A DNA stretch of 13,523 nt, taken from JABDMH01 sp965223165 (lineage in GTDB: Bacteria; Bacteroidota; Bacteroidia; Chitinophagales; Saprospiraceae). Both the position numbers and the translations under genes were made by a program. The notes beneath the pieces are model-generated. The model did not search any database, was not told the origin of the DNA, and worked only from the letters and a program-made list of their open reading frames with translations. Where the stretch lies: positions 1 to 13,523 of the forward strand of contig CBDCVQ010000002.1 of assembly GCA_965223165.1 (NCBI GenBank). The letters run 5' to 3'. This document shows positions 1-6,962 of the stretch, in pieces (within the stretch, counting starts at the first letter, position 1; each line of letters begins with the position of its first letter).

Positions 1-163
1 ATTCATTTCTTTGTCTTTGCTGGTCACTAGTTCCCAAATGCAAGTGTGCCGGGACCGTTTTTATTATCGGACGTGTTTCGGTATGGTTTGTCTGACGTGC
101 GCATCTCGCGAAGCTCAATCCGGCATCAAGCACTCATCTGCGAGCGGTTTGGATTGGAGGCAA

Positions 164-592
164 CTACTGGGTCCAGTAGTCTACGACGGTGACGTCTTCC
201 ACATACGGGCCAATAAGCTCGACAAATTCCTTATGCGCCGGATGCGGTAGGTATGTGGCGCGATCTTCCTCGGACAGGAAGGTGACGAAAAAGCAATGGG
301 TGAGTCCCTTGTCCAGTCCTTCGGGACTATTGTTGGTTCCCCATTCAAAGTCATGTATCTCGGAGATTTTGTCTGCCAGGCCAGCAAATGCCTGTTCTAT
401 TTTCTTGACCGTATCCTGGGTGGCTTCTTCATTGAAGTTGAAGAGTACCACGTGTCTCAACAGCCTCGTGGGTTCCTTGGTTTGGTCTTCGTCGTTCGCT
501 TGCATGGTGGTCGCCTCATTGTCTGGTGCGGGATCGCCGCAGGAGGTCAAGAAGATAACGAAGCAAAAGGGTAGCAACAATAGGGCTCTCAT
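164..592 (-). CDS. Dabb-domain (stress-responsive A/B barrel) lipoprotein
   Basis: A 142-residue secreted lipoprotein. Residues 1-18 form a signal peptide with the lipobox FLTSC, lipidated at Cys18. A short acidic linker (about 19-42) follows, then a single Dabb domain at about 44-140. The domain opens with RHVVLFNFNEEAT (from 46), typical of the first strand and helix of this ferredoxin-like fold, and contains HPAHKEFVE (117-125), which matches the family's conserved H-P-x-H-x-x-F segment. Dabb proteins usually form dimeric alpha/beta barrels; most have no known reaction, though some relatives are small cyclases or decarboxylases. The ATG start gives a clean signal peptide. The gene stands alone, with 277 bp separating it from the next gene upstream. 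The family call is strong; the function is unknown. Confidence 0.85.
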   Translation of the reverse strand: MRALLLLPFCFVIFLTSCGDPAPDNEATTMQANDEDQTKEPTRLLRHVVLFNFNEEATQDTVKKIEQAFAGLADKISEIHDFEWGTNNSPEGLDKGLTHCFFVTFLSEEDRATYLPHPAHKEFVELIGPYVEDVTVVDYWTQ

Positions 593-869
593 AGATTCAT
601 GTCATTTGATTGAAATGATGTCCCGTCTGGTGCGTCGCATCAAGAGGGACGAGGGTAATTTACACAAATCACCCCGTTTTAGTGGAAGTCTGTGATGCTG
701 GCTCGGGTCTGTCGTACATGAGTGGCCAGAGATTGATGGTGCAGAGACGGTAGGTGCTTGGTTCTCTGTTGTTTACGTACTTACGTGGGTCGAGATGCCC
801 GGTAGGATGTGTGCTATCGTCTCTCAATTACCGGAGAGGGCACTGGCAGGGGCAATGTAATGGTTGCCT

Positions 870-1274
870 TTACCCTCCGTTAGAAATCCATAGATTGGCA
901 ACGTGATATTCCACCATGGCCAGTGCGGTGACCACTAGAATCTCTCCAAGGACATAGGCCCAGCCGAGCGCTGTGATCGTATCAGCATGATGAAATGCAG
1001 CCCCAAGGGACAGAAAACAATAGGTCACATTCACGATTGCAATGCCCTTCAGGAAGGGGCCTAACTTAGCCGCTTCTTTTCGGTAGCAATAGAAATCGTA
1101 GAGGGCGAAGATGGCAGGTAGCGCAGCTAGGAAGTATAACGTGGCTGGAGGTATTCCAAAGAATATTTCCAGTCGCACCAGGACCACTCCCAGAAGGAAA
1201 GCAGATAGGAGAGCTCCCATTCCATCGAGCAAAAAGAGTTTCTTCGGATCCAGTTTAGTTATTTTTTCGAGCAC
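870..1274 (-). CDS. Small four-helix integral membrane protein, function unknown
   Basis: A 134-residue hydrophobic protein with four predicted membrane segments at about 14-35, 43-63, 74-92 and 100-122. A short basic loop (YCYRKEAAK, about 62-70) lies between helices 2 and 3. Small proteins of this layout are common in Bacteroidota and have no assigned role. The reading frame opens with GTG at 1274. An in-frame ATG lies nine bases upstream (1283-1281) but is followed at once by a TAG stop, so GTG is the only start that keeps the whole first helix. The next in-frame ATG is codon 19, inside helix 1. No operon partner: 277 bp to the Dabb gene and a divergent receptor gene on the other side. Confidence 0.7.
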   Translation of the reverse strand: MLEKITKLDPKKLFLLDGMGALLSAFLLGVVLVRLEIFFGIPPATLYFLAALPAIFALYDFYCYRKEAAKLGPFLKGIAIVNVTYCFLSLGAAFHHADTITALGWAYVLGEILVVTALAMVEYHVANLWISNGG

Positions 1275-1283
1275 GCTCTACAT

Positions 1284-1665
1284 GATTTTGGCCCTTGATG
1301 CACCTTAGCTATCCTCAGCAAAGTCTGCTAGGAGTCTTCGTGGAGATGGCATGATCCCGACTCAAGTTAGGATTCTTCGATTATGACGTCCGCAAGAATC
1401 TTTGATACGCCGAGTTGCGACTTAACAAGGTCATCTTGCCTATAACTCTTCGGCCGTTGAGAGGTGCCTGTGGGATCCTATCATGCGATTACCCCAGCCG
1501 CAATATGGAAGGGTGCATGACCAAATCCGCCGAGGTGAAGGAAGGAGTGGGATAGGAGTAGGAGCGCAGGTCTCTTTCGTTCCATTGACAGTATACTTCC
1601 GTCGTTCCACAATAGTGCTTATCTTATGCCTGGTCAACCTTTCTTCACCTTGAAAATGAATTCGC
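1284..1665. other. Intergenic region between divergent genes
   Basis: About 380 bp between the leftward membrane-protein gene and the rightward TonB-dependent receptor. No convincing gene on either strand. It should hold the receptor promoter. A TTGACA hexamer at 1585-1590 is followed 17 bases later by CACAAT (1608-1613); this resembles a generic sigma-70 promoter but not the usual Bacteroidota TTTG/TAnnTTTG pattern, so it is weak. A 7-bp inverted repeat, GATTCTT (1371-1377) and AAGAATC (1394-1400), extendable by about two further pairs, is the clearest structure here. Confidence 0.4.
1371..1400. repeat. Inverted repeat upstream of the TonB receptor
   Basis: Perfect 7-bp arms GATTCTT and AAGAATC separated by 16 bases. 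It lies about 265 bp upstream of the receptor start and about 90 bp upstream of the leftward GTG start, so it could be an operator for either gene. No matching copy was seen elsewhere in the window. Confidence 0.3.
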
Positions 1666-2802
1666 ATGCCAAAAGGATACTTTACACTTGCAGCCCTCAT
1701 TCTATTCTTGCAATTTGCTCACTCTCAGACGATTACCGGAGTGGTCACCGATGCTGAAGGCGATCCCTTAATTGGCGCCACGGTGTTGGATTTGTCCTCT
1801 GGAAATGGCACTGTGACAGACCTCGATGGTTCTTTTGCACTGGAGGTGAACCAGTTGCCAGCCAAGTTAAACATCAGCTACACCGGATATGTCCAGCAAA
1901 CCGTGGAGGCAACGCAAGCCTCGCTGGGGGCGATTGCACTCGAAGCTGGACTGTCATTAGATGAAATTGTGGTCACTGGATCCCGGGGCAAGCCGCGCAG
2001 TATCTTGGGCAGTGCGGTCCCTATTGACAATATTAATGCTTCGGATCTGCTCCTCAGTGGTCAGAAGTCGATTGATCAAATGATCAATTTCAAAGTGCCT
2101 TCCTATAACTCGTCCAATCAGACAATATCAGATGCCACAGCTCACTTTGATCCTAGTGAGCTTCGCAATCTAGGTCCTTCTCGTACGCTGGTTTTGGTCA
2201 ACGGCAAAAGAAAGAATCAAAGCGCCCTGGTTTACGTAAATGATACGCCAGGTAAGGGTGAGGTCGGCACGGACATGAAGAGTATTCCTTCGGAGGCCAT
2301 CGAACGCATTGAAGTGCTCCGAGACGGTGCAGCCGCTCAGTATGGATCAGATGCAGTGGCCGGCGTCATCAACATCATTCTCAAAGAGCGCGATTGCGAA
2401 GGTGAAGTGTCGGTGGGATCAGGAATTACTACGGAGGGAGATGGACTGACTTACCATGCCGGCGTCAACCAGGGATTTAAAGTCGGCGAAGGATTTCTAA
2501 ACTTGACGGGAACCTACTACTACCAGGAAGAAACCAATCGAGCCGGTGAACCTGGAGGTGATGGGCTTTTTGGACGAATCTTTGAGGACGATGCCATACT
2601 CAATGGCACGCATCCTTGGATTCAGCAGAATCCGGATCTTGGGATGACCATTGGCCAGCCCGAGTATCATAAAGCATCGGGACTCCTTAATTTTGGGTTG
2701 CCTTACGGCAATGGGGGAGAGCTTTACTCCACCGCGGGGCTTTACCTATCGAGATGGCAAGTCATTTGCGCTGTATCGGGCTCCCTATTGGATCACCGAT
2801 GA
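1666..2802 (+). CDS. TonB-dependent receptor, N-terminal part (broken by frameshift)
   Basis: The first part of an outer-membrane TonB-dependent receptor. Residues 1-20 are a signal peptide ending AHS before Gln21. Residues about 22-95 are a carboxypeptidase-like regulatory domain (TITGVVTDAEGDPLIGATV, then a TDLDGSF turn). The TonB-box-like segment LDEIVVTGS is at about 99-106, and the plug domain spans about 110-240 with the conserved run IERIEVLRDGAAAQYGSDA (212-230) and GVINIIL. The first barrel strands follow. The frame is right up to ELYSTAG (ending at 2739), after which it runs out of frame and stops at 2802. The rest of the barrel continues in the +1 frame from about 2741 to 4309; together they make about 880 residues, a normal receptor length. 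Substrate unknown. No SusD partner is adjacent. Confidence 0.9.
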   Translation: MPKGYFTLAALILFLQFAHSQTITGVVTDAEGDPLIGATVLDLSSGNGTVTDLDGSFALEVNQLPAKLNISYTGYVQQTVEATQASLGAIALEAGLSLDEIVVTGSRGKPRSILGSAVPIDNINASDLLLSGQKSIDQMINFKVPSYNSSNQTISDATAHFDPSELRNLGPSRTLVLVNGKRKNQSALVYVNDTPGKGEVGTDMKSIPSEAIERIEVLRDGAAAQYGSDAVAGVINIILKERDCEGEVSVGSGITTEGDGLTYHAGVNQGFKVGEGFLNLTGTYYYQEETNRAGEPGGDGLFGRIFEDDAILNGTHPWIQQNPDLGMTIGQPEYHKASGLLNFGLPYGNGGELYSTAGLYLSRWQVICAVSGSLLDHR

Positions 2803-4309
2803 TGCCGGACTGCTCACCCCTTCCGGACAGACGTATCAAGGCTTTCAGCCGACCTTCGAGACCTCAATCAATGACGTCACCTTTATGCTAGGCACTCGCA
2901 ACACCTTCGGTGACTGGAATACTGACCTGAGCTTCACGGCAGGATCAAATAGTGTCGATTACCTGATCGGCAATACGATCAATCCGGCGCTGTTGCCCAA
3001 TAGTCCCACAGAATTTGATGCTGGTTCCTATACTTTTGGCAATATCATCGGAAATCTGGACGTCTCCCGCTCGTTCAATGATCTTACCTTCACGGCAGGT
3101 GTGGAGGCTCGGCGAGAAAGCTTCAAGGTGGAGGCAGGGCAGGAAGAATCGTACGTCGAAGGAGGAGCACAATCCTTTCCGGGGCTGCAGCCTGGCAATG
3201 CACTTGATGAAAACCGCACCAACATTGGGGTATACGCAGGATTGGACTATGATGTTTCGGAGACATTCTTTGTAGGTGGAGCGTTGCGGCTTGAGAATTA
3301 CTCTGATTTTGGTAGCAATCTCTCGTGGAAGATCAATGCTCGGCAGTTTGTCGGTGGCAGAAATGGAGCGATCAGAGCTTCGATAAGCACCGGATTTCGG
3401 GCCCCTTCTCTGCATCAAATATATCTCAGCAATGTCCAGACGCTGGTCTCAGGCGGCACGGTATCCAATCAAGGTACCTTTAATAACGTAAGCCCTGTGA
3501 TCAAGGGACTGGGAGTGTCGGCGCTGGATGCAGAAACGTCTTTCAATGTGACGGCGGGCTTCACCTACCGGCTGTCCAGCAATTTGTCACTCACAGCAGA
3601 TTACTACAATATCGCTGTAGACGATCGGGTCCTCTTTACTGGCGAGATCGGCTTCGACGGAGATCAAGACAATACCAATCCTGTCGAGGAGATACTGGTC
3701 GCCAACGACGTGACCAGCATCAAATACTTTGTAAACGCCCTTGATACTCGTACGCAGGGATTTGATCTGGTCCTGGACTATAAGGGATCCCGCCTGGGCG
3801 GAGGCAGTGCACTTGATGTGGTCCTCTCACTAAATCTCAATGAGACAAAGATCGATAACGACGAAATTACGTCGCCCGGAGTCGTTGGCGACGTCGGATA
3901 CGAAATATTCAATCGCAAGGAGCAATCGCGGGTCACGAGTGCGCGTCCCAATGTCAAGACCCTTCTGGGTCTGACCTGGCGGACGGGCTCAGGCTTCAGA
4001 GCAAGTCTAAACAACACCTACTTTGGCAAGGTAACTTGGTTGCATGCTACGGATCCCAACAATGATCAAACTTTTGGTGCCAAGATCGTGACCGATTTGA
4101 TCCTCGGCTACAGCATTAATAATCGAATCCAACTGGATCTGGTGGTCAACAATCTTTTGGATGTCTATCCGGATCCCATTGATCCTAAAAGCGACTTTGT
4201 GACGGATCTGGGAGGACGGTTTCGTTGGCCGTGGGAAGTGAATCAATTTGGGTTTAATGGCACTACAGTCAATATTGGGGCAAGGTTTGCGTTGGGGCAA
4301 TGTCGCTAA
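2651..4309 (+). CDS. TonB-dependent receptor, C-terminal beta-barrel part
   Basis: Continuation of the receptor starting at 1666. The ATG at 2651 only opens the frame: the first 30 codons overlap the other frame and are not receptor-like. Genuine barrel sequence begins at FTYRDGKSFALYRAP (residue 31, about 2741). Later landmarks include alternating aromatic/polar strands, the conserved STGFRAPSLHQIY segment (around 249-254), and a C-terminal ELFN-like region NRIQLDLVVNNLLDVYPD near 4120-4170. The protein ends in a predicted strand VNIGARFAL followed by GQCR, instead of the usual terminal aromatic residue. Separately translated, this fragment has no signal peptide and could not reach the outer membrane. 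Either the gene is a pseudogene or the one-base shift is a sequencing or assembly error. Confidence 0.88.
   Translation: MASPSIIKHRDSLILGCLTAMGESFTPPRGFTYRDGKSFALYRAPYWITDDAGLLTPSGQTYQGFQPTFETSINDVTFMLGTRNTFGDWNTDLSFTAGSNSVDYLIGNTINPALLPNSPTEFDAGSYTFGNIIGNLDVSRSFNDLTFTAGVEARRESFKVEAGQEESYVEGGAQSFPGLQPGNALDENRTNIGVYAGLDYDVSETFFVGGALRLENYSDFGSNLSWKINARQFVGGRNGAIRASISTGFRAPSLHQIYLSNVQTLVSGGTVSNQGTFNNVSPVIKGLGVSALDAETSFNVTAGFTYRLSSNLSLTADYYNIAVDDRVLFTGEIGFDGDQDNTNPVEEILVANDVTSIKYFVNALDTRTQGFDLVLDYKGSRLGGGSALDVVLSLNLNETKIDNDEITSPGVVGDVGYEIFNRKEQSRVTSARPNVKTLLGLTWRTGSGFRASLNNTYFGKVTWLHATDPNNDQTFGAKIVTDLILGYSINNRIQLDLVVNNLLDVYPDPIDPKSDFVTDLGGRFRWPWEVNQFGFNGTTVNIGARFALGQCR
2736..2739 (+). other. Probable one-base insertion (frameshift) in a G run
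   Basis: The GGGG run at 2736-2739 is where the receptor frame is lost. Reading with one G removed joins ELYSTAG directly to FTYRDGKSFALYR, the expected continuous barrel strand. A GGGGG run at 2713-2717 is an alternative site, but shifting there replaces the good ELYSTAG strand with a proline-rich sequence. Confidence 0.75.
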
Positions 4310-4365
4310 TCCCCGTTAGTTTTCGCATGTGGATTAGTTAGTGGTCATTAAAAGACGCATATCCC

Positions 4366-5109
4366 ATGATAAAATTCTTTAGTAGAATTAGACGGAAGTT
4401 AATTGATGATGGAAATCTGAAAAGGTACTTCATATATGCAATTGGTGAAATTCTGCTGGTGATGATTGGAATATTACTGGCTCTATATGTCAACAACAAA
4501 AATGAAAGTAGAAAAGAAGTTTCAAAGGGATTTGAAATTATCGGTGAAATAAGGGAAAATCTTGAGTCAAATTCGAAACAATTTCAGCAAGAAATAGAAT
4601 TAGAAAATAGAGTGATTTCTTCGATAGATATTGTTTTATCCAACGTCAACGAAATAAAAATATATCATGATACATTAGATAAACATTTTCACCTCTGTGG
4701 GTTTTGGCCTACTTCAACATGGGAAACTTCTGGATATGAGGCAATTAAATCTCATGGTGTCGAATCAGTTAAATCAAAAACTTTGAGAAAAAAAATAAAT
4801 GAATTATATGAAATTAAATATCCAGAGATCTCAGAAATTGTGCGCAATTCGGAGGGGTATTCATATTCCACATTGATTCCCATTCTTTCGGAATTGTTCA
4901 TGTTTGATAAAACGAAACCTGGTCAATCATATGATGAATATGAAGCTAAGCCTTTTGATTATAATGAAGTATTGGATTCAAAAAAATTGAAGGGAATGTT
5001 AAGTTTTTGGCGTTTGATGCGGGTAGTTGGCATTGAATTAAGGGAAAGTGCTATTGTGGAAAATGAGAATATAATTAGATTGATTGAAAGTGAATTGGGT
5101 AAACAATAA
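4366..5109 (+). CDS. DUF6090-like single-helix membrane protein, function unknown
   Basis: A 247-residue protein with the N-terminal signature of a large uncharacterised Bacteroidota family (DUF6090 type): MIKFFSRIRRKLIDDG, then KRYFIYAIGEILLVMIGILLALYVNN (positions 19-44), giving one membrane helix at about 24-42 followed by NNKNE. Residues about 50-90 are charged and likely coiled-coil; the remainder is a soluble, mainly helical domain without known catalytic motifs. The start at ATG 4366 puts the conserved MIKFF motif first, as in relatives. The gene is much richer in A and T than its neighbours: 17 of 60 bases in 4561-4620 are G or C, against 35 of 60 in 2281-2340. It lies 56 bp after the receptor and ends 20 bp before a strong hairpin. 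The composition suggests recent acquisition. Family call firm, role unknown. Confidence 0.85.
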   Translation: MIKFFSRIRRKLIDDGNLKRYFIYAIGEILLVMIGILLALYVNNKNESRKEVSKGFEIIGEIRENLESNSKQFQQEIELENRVISSIDIVLSNVNEIKIYHDTLDKHFHLCGFWPTSTWETSGYEAIKSHGVESVKSKTLRKKINELYEIKYPEISEIVRNSEGYSYSTLIPILSELFMFDKTKPGQSYDEYEAKPFDYNEVLDSKKLKGMLSFWRLMRVVGIELRESAIVENENIIRLIESELGKQ

Positions 5110-5128
5110 ATGACGAACCACTAGCAAT

Positions 5129-5173
5129 GGCTAAAAGAGCCGCCTGCCCTAAATGGGCGCACGGCGTTTAGCC
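5129..5173. repeat. Strong multi-arm hairpin between convergent genes
   Basis: Three nested pairs of perfect arms: GGCTAAA (5129-5135) with TTTAGCC (5167-5173), GCCG (5139-5142) with CGGC (5162-5165), and GCCC (5146-5149) with GGGC (5155-5158), around a TAAAT loop. It sits where a rightward and a leftward gene converge, so a two-way transcription terminator is the simplest reading, although no T-run follows on either strand. The asymmetric unpaired spacers (3 versus 1 base) and the GGCTAAA/TTTAGCC ends also recall integron attC sites, but the spacers are shorter than usual and the ends do not fit the GTTRRRY consensus. A smaller pair, GAGTG (5180-5184) and CACTC (5192-5196), follows. Confidence 0.55.
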
Positions 5174-5258
5174 AGCCGGAGTGGCACGCTCACTCACCTT
5201 TAGTTTTAGAAGGGTTGAGGAGATCTAGGAGTGCAAAGTAATCTGCTGTCGGGAAGGC

Positions 5259-6842
5259 CTAGTGGGTCAAGCTATTGAGTTCTTCAACGGCATAAGCCCT
5301 TATCCTGGATTTTTGATCGGCATCTAGATCGCCGTCCGACGCAAGCAAGGATAAAGTTTGCCGGTAGAAACGCTTCGCCTGTTCGTTCAACTCCCGCTGC
5401 AATGAGTAGTAGGCCACATAATAATTGATCCGGGCAGAGGCGGGATAACTGTCATAAGCCAGCTCATACAGTCTTAGGCGATTGGCATATTCCGGGTCTT
5501 TCTTCCAGGCTAACCAATCCCGGTAGGCCGCATAGAACTCCTTGGAGAAGGGTTGTGGATTCCCTGCCGACGCCAGCTGCTGGTAGATCCTTTCAACTGC
5601 CTCAAAGCCCTCCTTGACAAACGTGTCTTTGAGTACGGCCATATTAGGCGCTGTTGGCAGGCCGGGCAGGACAAAGGTGGTATCGATGTGGTCCCTGGAG
5701 CTAACGAAATCGTCAGCAAACATTTCGCCTGGGGCTCCCTTTAGTTTTTGATTTAAGAATCTTAAGATCAGCTCGTTTGCTGTCTCAAATCCTTCTTTAG
5801 TGCTGCCCGAATGCTGTCCAACGATGCCCGGAATAAAGTCATCAAACATCCCATAGTTGAGCATGGCAAATTCAGACATCTGGTGGAAGTGCGCGTAGTA
5901 TCGATCCGCATATTTCAAGTGGAAGGTATATTGGGGATCGATCGATGGATGGGGAGAATAGATAAATAAGATGGGTGCCTGGATATGCTCGGGCTGATAG
6001 AACAACGATTCGTTCAGTAGCCGTTGCTCAAATGCGCTAGGCAGCCCTCCTTCCAAGCTGATGAGTGCCTTGATCTTGTCATTCCTTGCGACTGCCGCCG
6101 CACCCACCGAGGAAGAAATGGCATTGGCCATTATCGCCACCTGATTCATATCCACGTTTGGCCGTTCACTGATCTTGCCAAGTACAAACTCCAGGTCATC
6201 GACCGCTACTTCCAGGCCGATGGCAGATACTTCCAGGCCGGAAGAGAACCTACCTTTTGGGGCAAAAGCCACGGTCACATAGCCATGACTCGCTAAGAAT
6301 TCGCAGGTGATGCTTTGATAGGCCGGACTACTTCCATTGGGGTAAATGACAACCGGAAACTGGCTGTCCACGGCGCTGGCATTCATTCGGGCATAGATGT
6401 CCAGCTCCAAGAGCTGATTCAATTGTGCGTTGAGATCTATGTGGTACTCCGGGTCTCGAATCTGTGCTAGATCTTCGGTTTGATCCATAAATAGTTGCCT
6501 CGCGAAGGAATTTTGTGCTTCCGATGCGTCAAAATTGGTCTGCCGGCCCATCAAATCCACATAATCCCCATATTTCAGTGGATCACCCGATCCGGCGTGC
6601 GCAGGATACCAGACGTTGATTTGAAATTGGCGCCCGTTCTCCGGTCTATGACCGGGGTATAGATTTCCGTCCCAGTCCGAAAAGGGCACTCCTTTTCTGG
6701 TGAGGTCATAGGTGAAGAGGGTCTGAAACCCAACCGCATATTCGCCCATGGGGAGATCTCCCATGATGGGTACCTCTTGAATGGCACCTTGCGGCTGGCA
6801 GCCTACGACGAGGAGAAGAATGAGAATTACGTTGCTTTTCAT
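5259..6842 (-). CDS. Lipoprotein alpha/beta hydrolase with helical-repeat C-terminus
   Basis: A predicted secreted, lipid-anchored hydrolase related to dienelactone-hydrolase/PAF-acetylhydrolase-like esterases. With ATG at 6842 it has 527 residues and a short signal peptide MKSNVILILLLVVGC; an in-frame ATG at 6866 would add eight residues in front, so 6842 is preferred for its compact K-rich start. (Numbers below count from the 6866 start.) The mature region has a substrate-side strand GRQFQINVWYPA (78-89), the core strand FPVVIYPNGSSPAYQS (170-185, oxyanion side), and the nucleophile turn IMANAISSSVGAAA (245-258), with Ser253 the likely nucleophile. The first glycine of the usual G-x-S-x-G is replaced by Ser. 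A candidate His is in GQHSGSTKEGF. The last 100 residues (YELAYDSYPASARINYYVAYYSL) look like TPR helices. It lies 3' of an AraC-type regulator, and tandem palindromes precede it. Confidence 0.75.
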   Translation of the reverse strand: MKSNVILILLLVVGCQPQGAIQEVPIMGDLPMGEYAVGFQTLFTYDLTRKGVPFSDWDGNLYPGHRPENGRQFQINVWYPAHAGSGDPLKYGDYVDLMGRQTNFDASEAQNSFARQLFMDQTEDLAQIRDPEYHIDLNAQLNQLLELDIYARMNASAVDSQFPVVIYPNGSSPAYQSITCEFLASHGYVTVAFAPKGRFSSGLEVSAIGLEVAVDDLEFVLGKISERPNVDMNQVAIMANAISSSVGAAAVARNDKIKALISLEGGLPSAFEQRLLNESLFYQPEHIQAPILFIYSPHPSIDPQYTFHLKYADRYYAHFHQMSEFAMLNYGMFDDFIPGIVGQHSGSTKEGFETANELILRFLNQKLKGAPGEMFADDFVSSRDHIDTTFVLPGLPTAPNMAVLKDTFVKEGFEAVERIYQQLASAGNPQPFSKEFYAAYRDWLAWKKDPEYANRLRLYELAYDSYPASARINYYVAYYSLQRELNEQAKRFYRQTLSLLASDGDLDADQKSRIRAYAVEELNSLTH

Positions 6843-6920
6843 TTCGATATCAATTCCGTGCACCATGGTTCCATAGTCTGGTCCGAGGCCGGATCAATGT
6901 AGACAAAGCCTGCGTCGAAG

Positions 6921-6953
6921 AGGTCTCAAGACCTGTTTGGAGGTCTCAAGACC
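6921..6953. promoter_or_regulatory. Tandem palindromic repeat, candidate operator
   Basis: Two identical 13-bp units AGGTCTCAAGACC at 6921-6933 and 6941-6953, exactly 20 bp apart, about two helical turns. Each unit is itself palindromic, GGTCT and AGACC arms around CA (the first has 6-bp arms). They fall in the 100-bp gap between the regulator's stop and the hydrolase start, 80-110 bp upstream of ATG 6842. Direct repeats about 20 bp apart fit binding by a dimeric AraC-type protein, and such a gene lies next door. A double-hairpin terminator for the regulator is the alternative, but no T-run follows. Confidence 0.55.
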
Positions 6954-6962
6954 CGCATTGGA

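Noticed and set aside
189..695. Long rightward open frame opposite the Dabb lipoprotein
   Set aside because: It is the antisense of a well-supported gene, has no family features and is Ser/Arg/Lys rich in the manner of a shadow frame.
1585..1613. TTGACA-N17-CACAAT as the receptor promoter
   Set aside because: Only a partial match at the second box and not the promoter type usual in Bacteroidota, so not listed as a separate promoter.
2945..3418. 157-codon leftward frame inside the TonB receptor
   Set aside because: Wholly antisense to conserved barrel sequence; no domain features.
1666..4309. SusC/SusD-type polysaccharide utilisation locus
   Set aside because: No SusD-like gene or glycosidase next to the receptor; the downstream gene is a DUF6090-like protein and the glycosidase fragment is 9 kb away.
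5129..5173. True integron attC site
   Set aside because: End boxes do not fit GTTRRRY/RYYYAAC and spacers are only 3 and 1 bases; no integrase gene in the window. Kept only as a lead, not as a call.
5174..5258. tRNA-like segment starting GCCGGAGTGGC
   Set aside because: No acceptor, anticodon and T-arm pairing could be made together; no CCA-side match.
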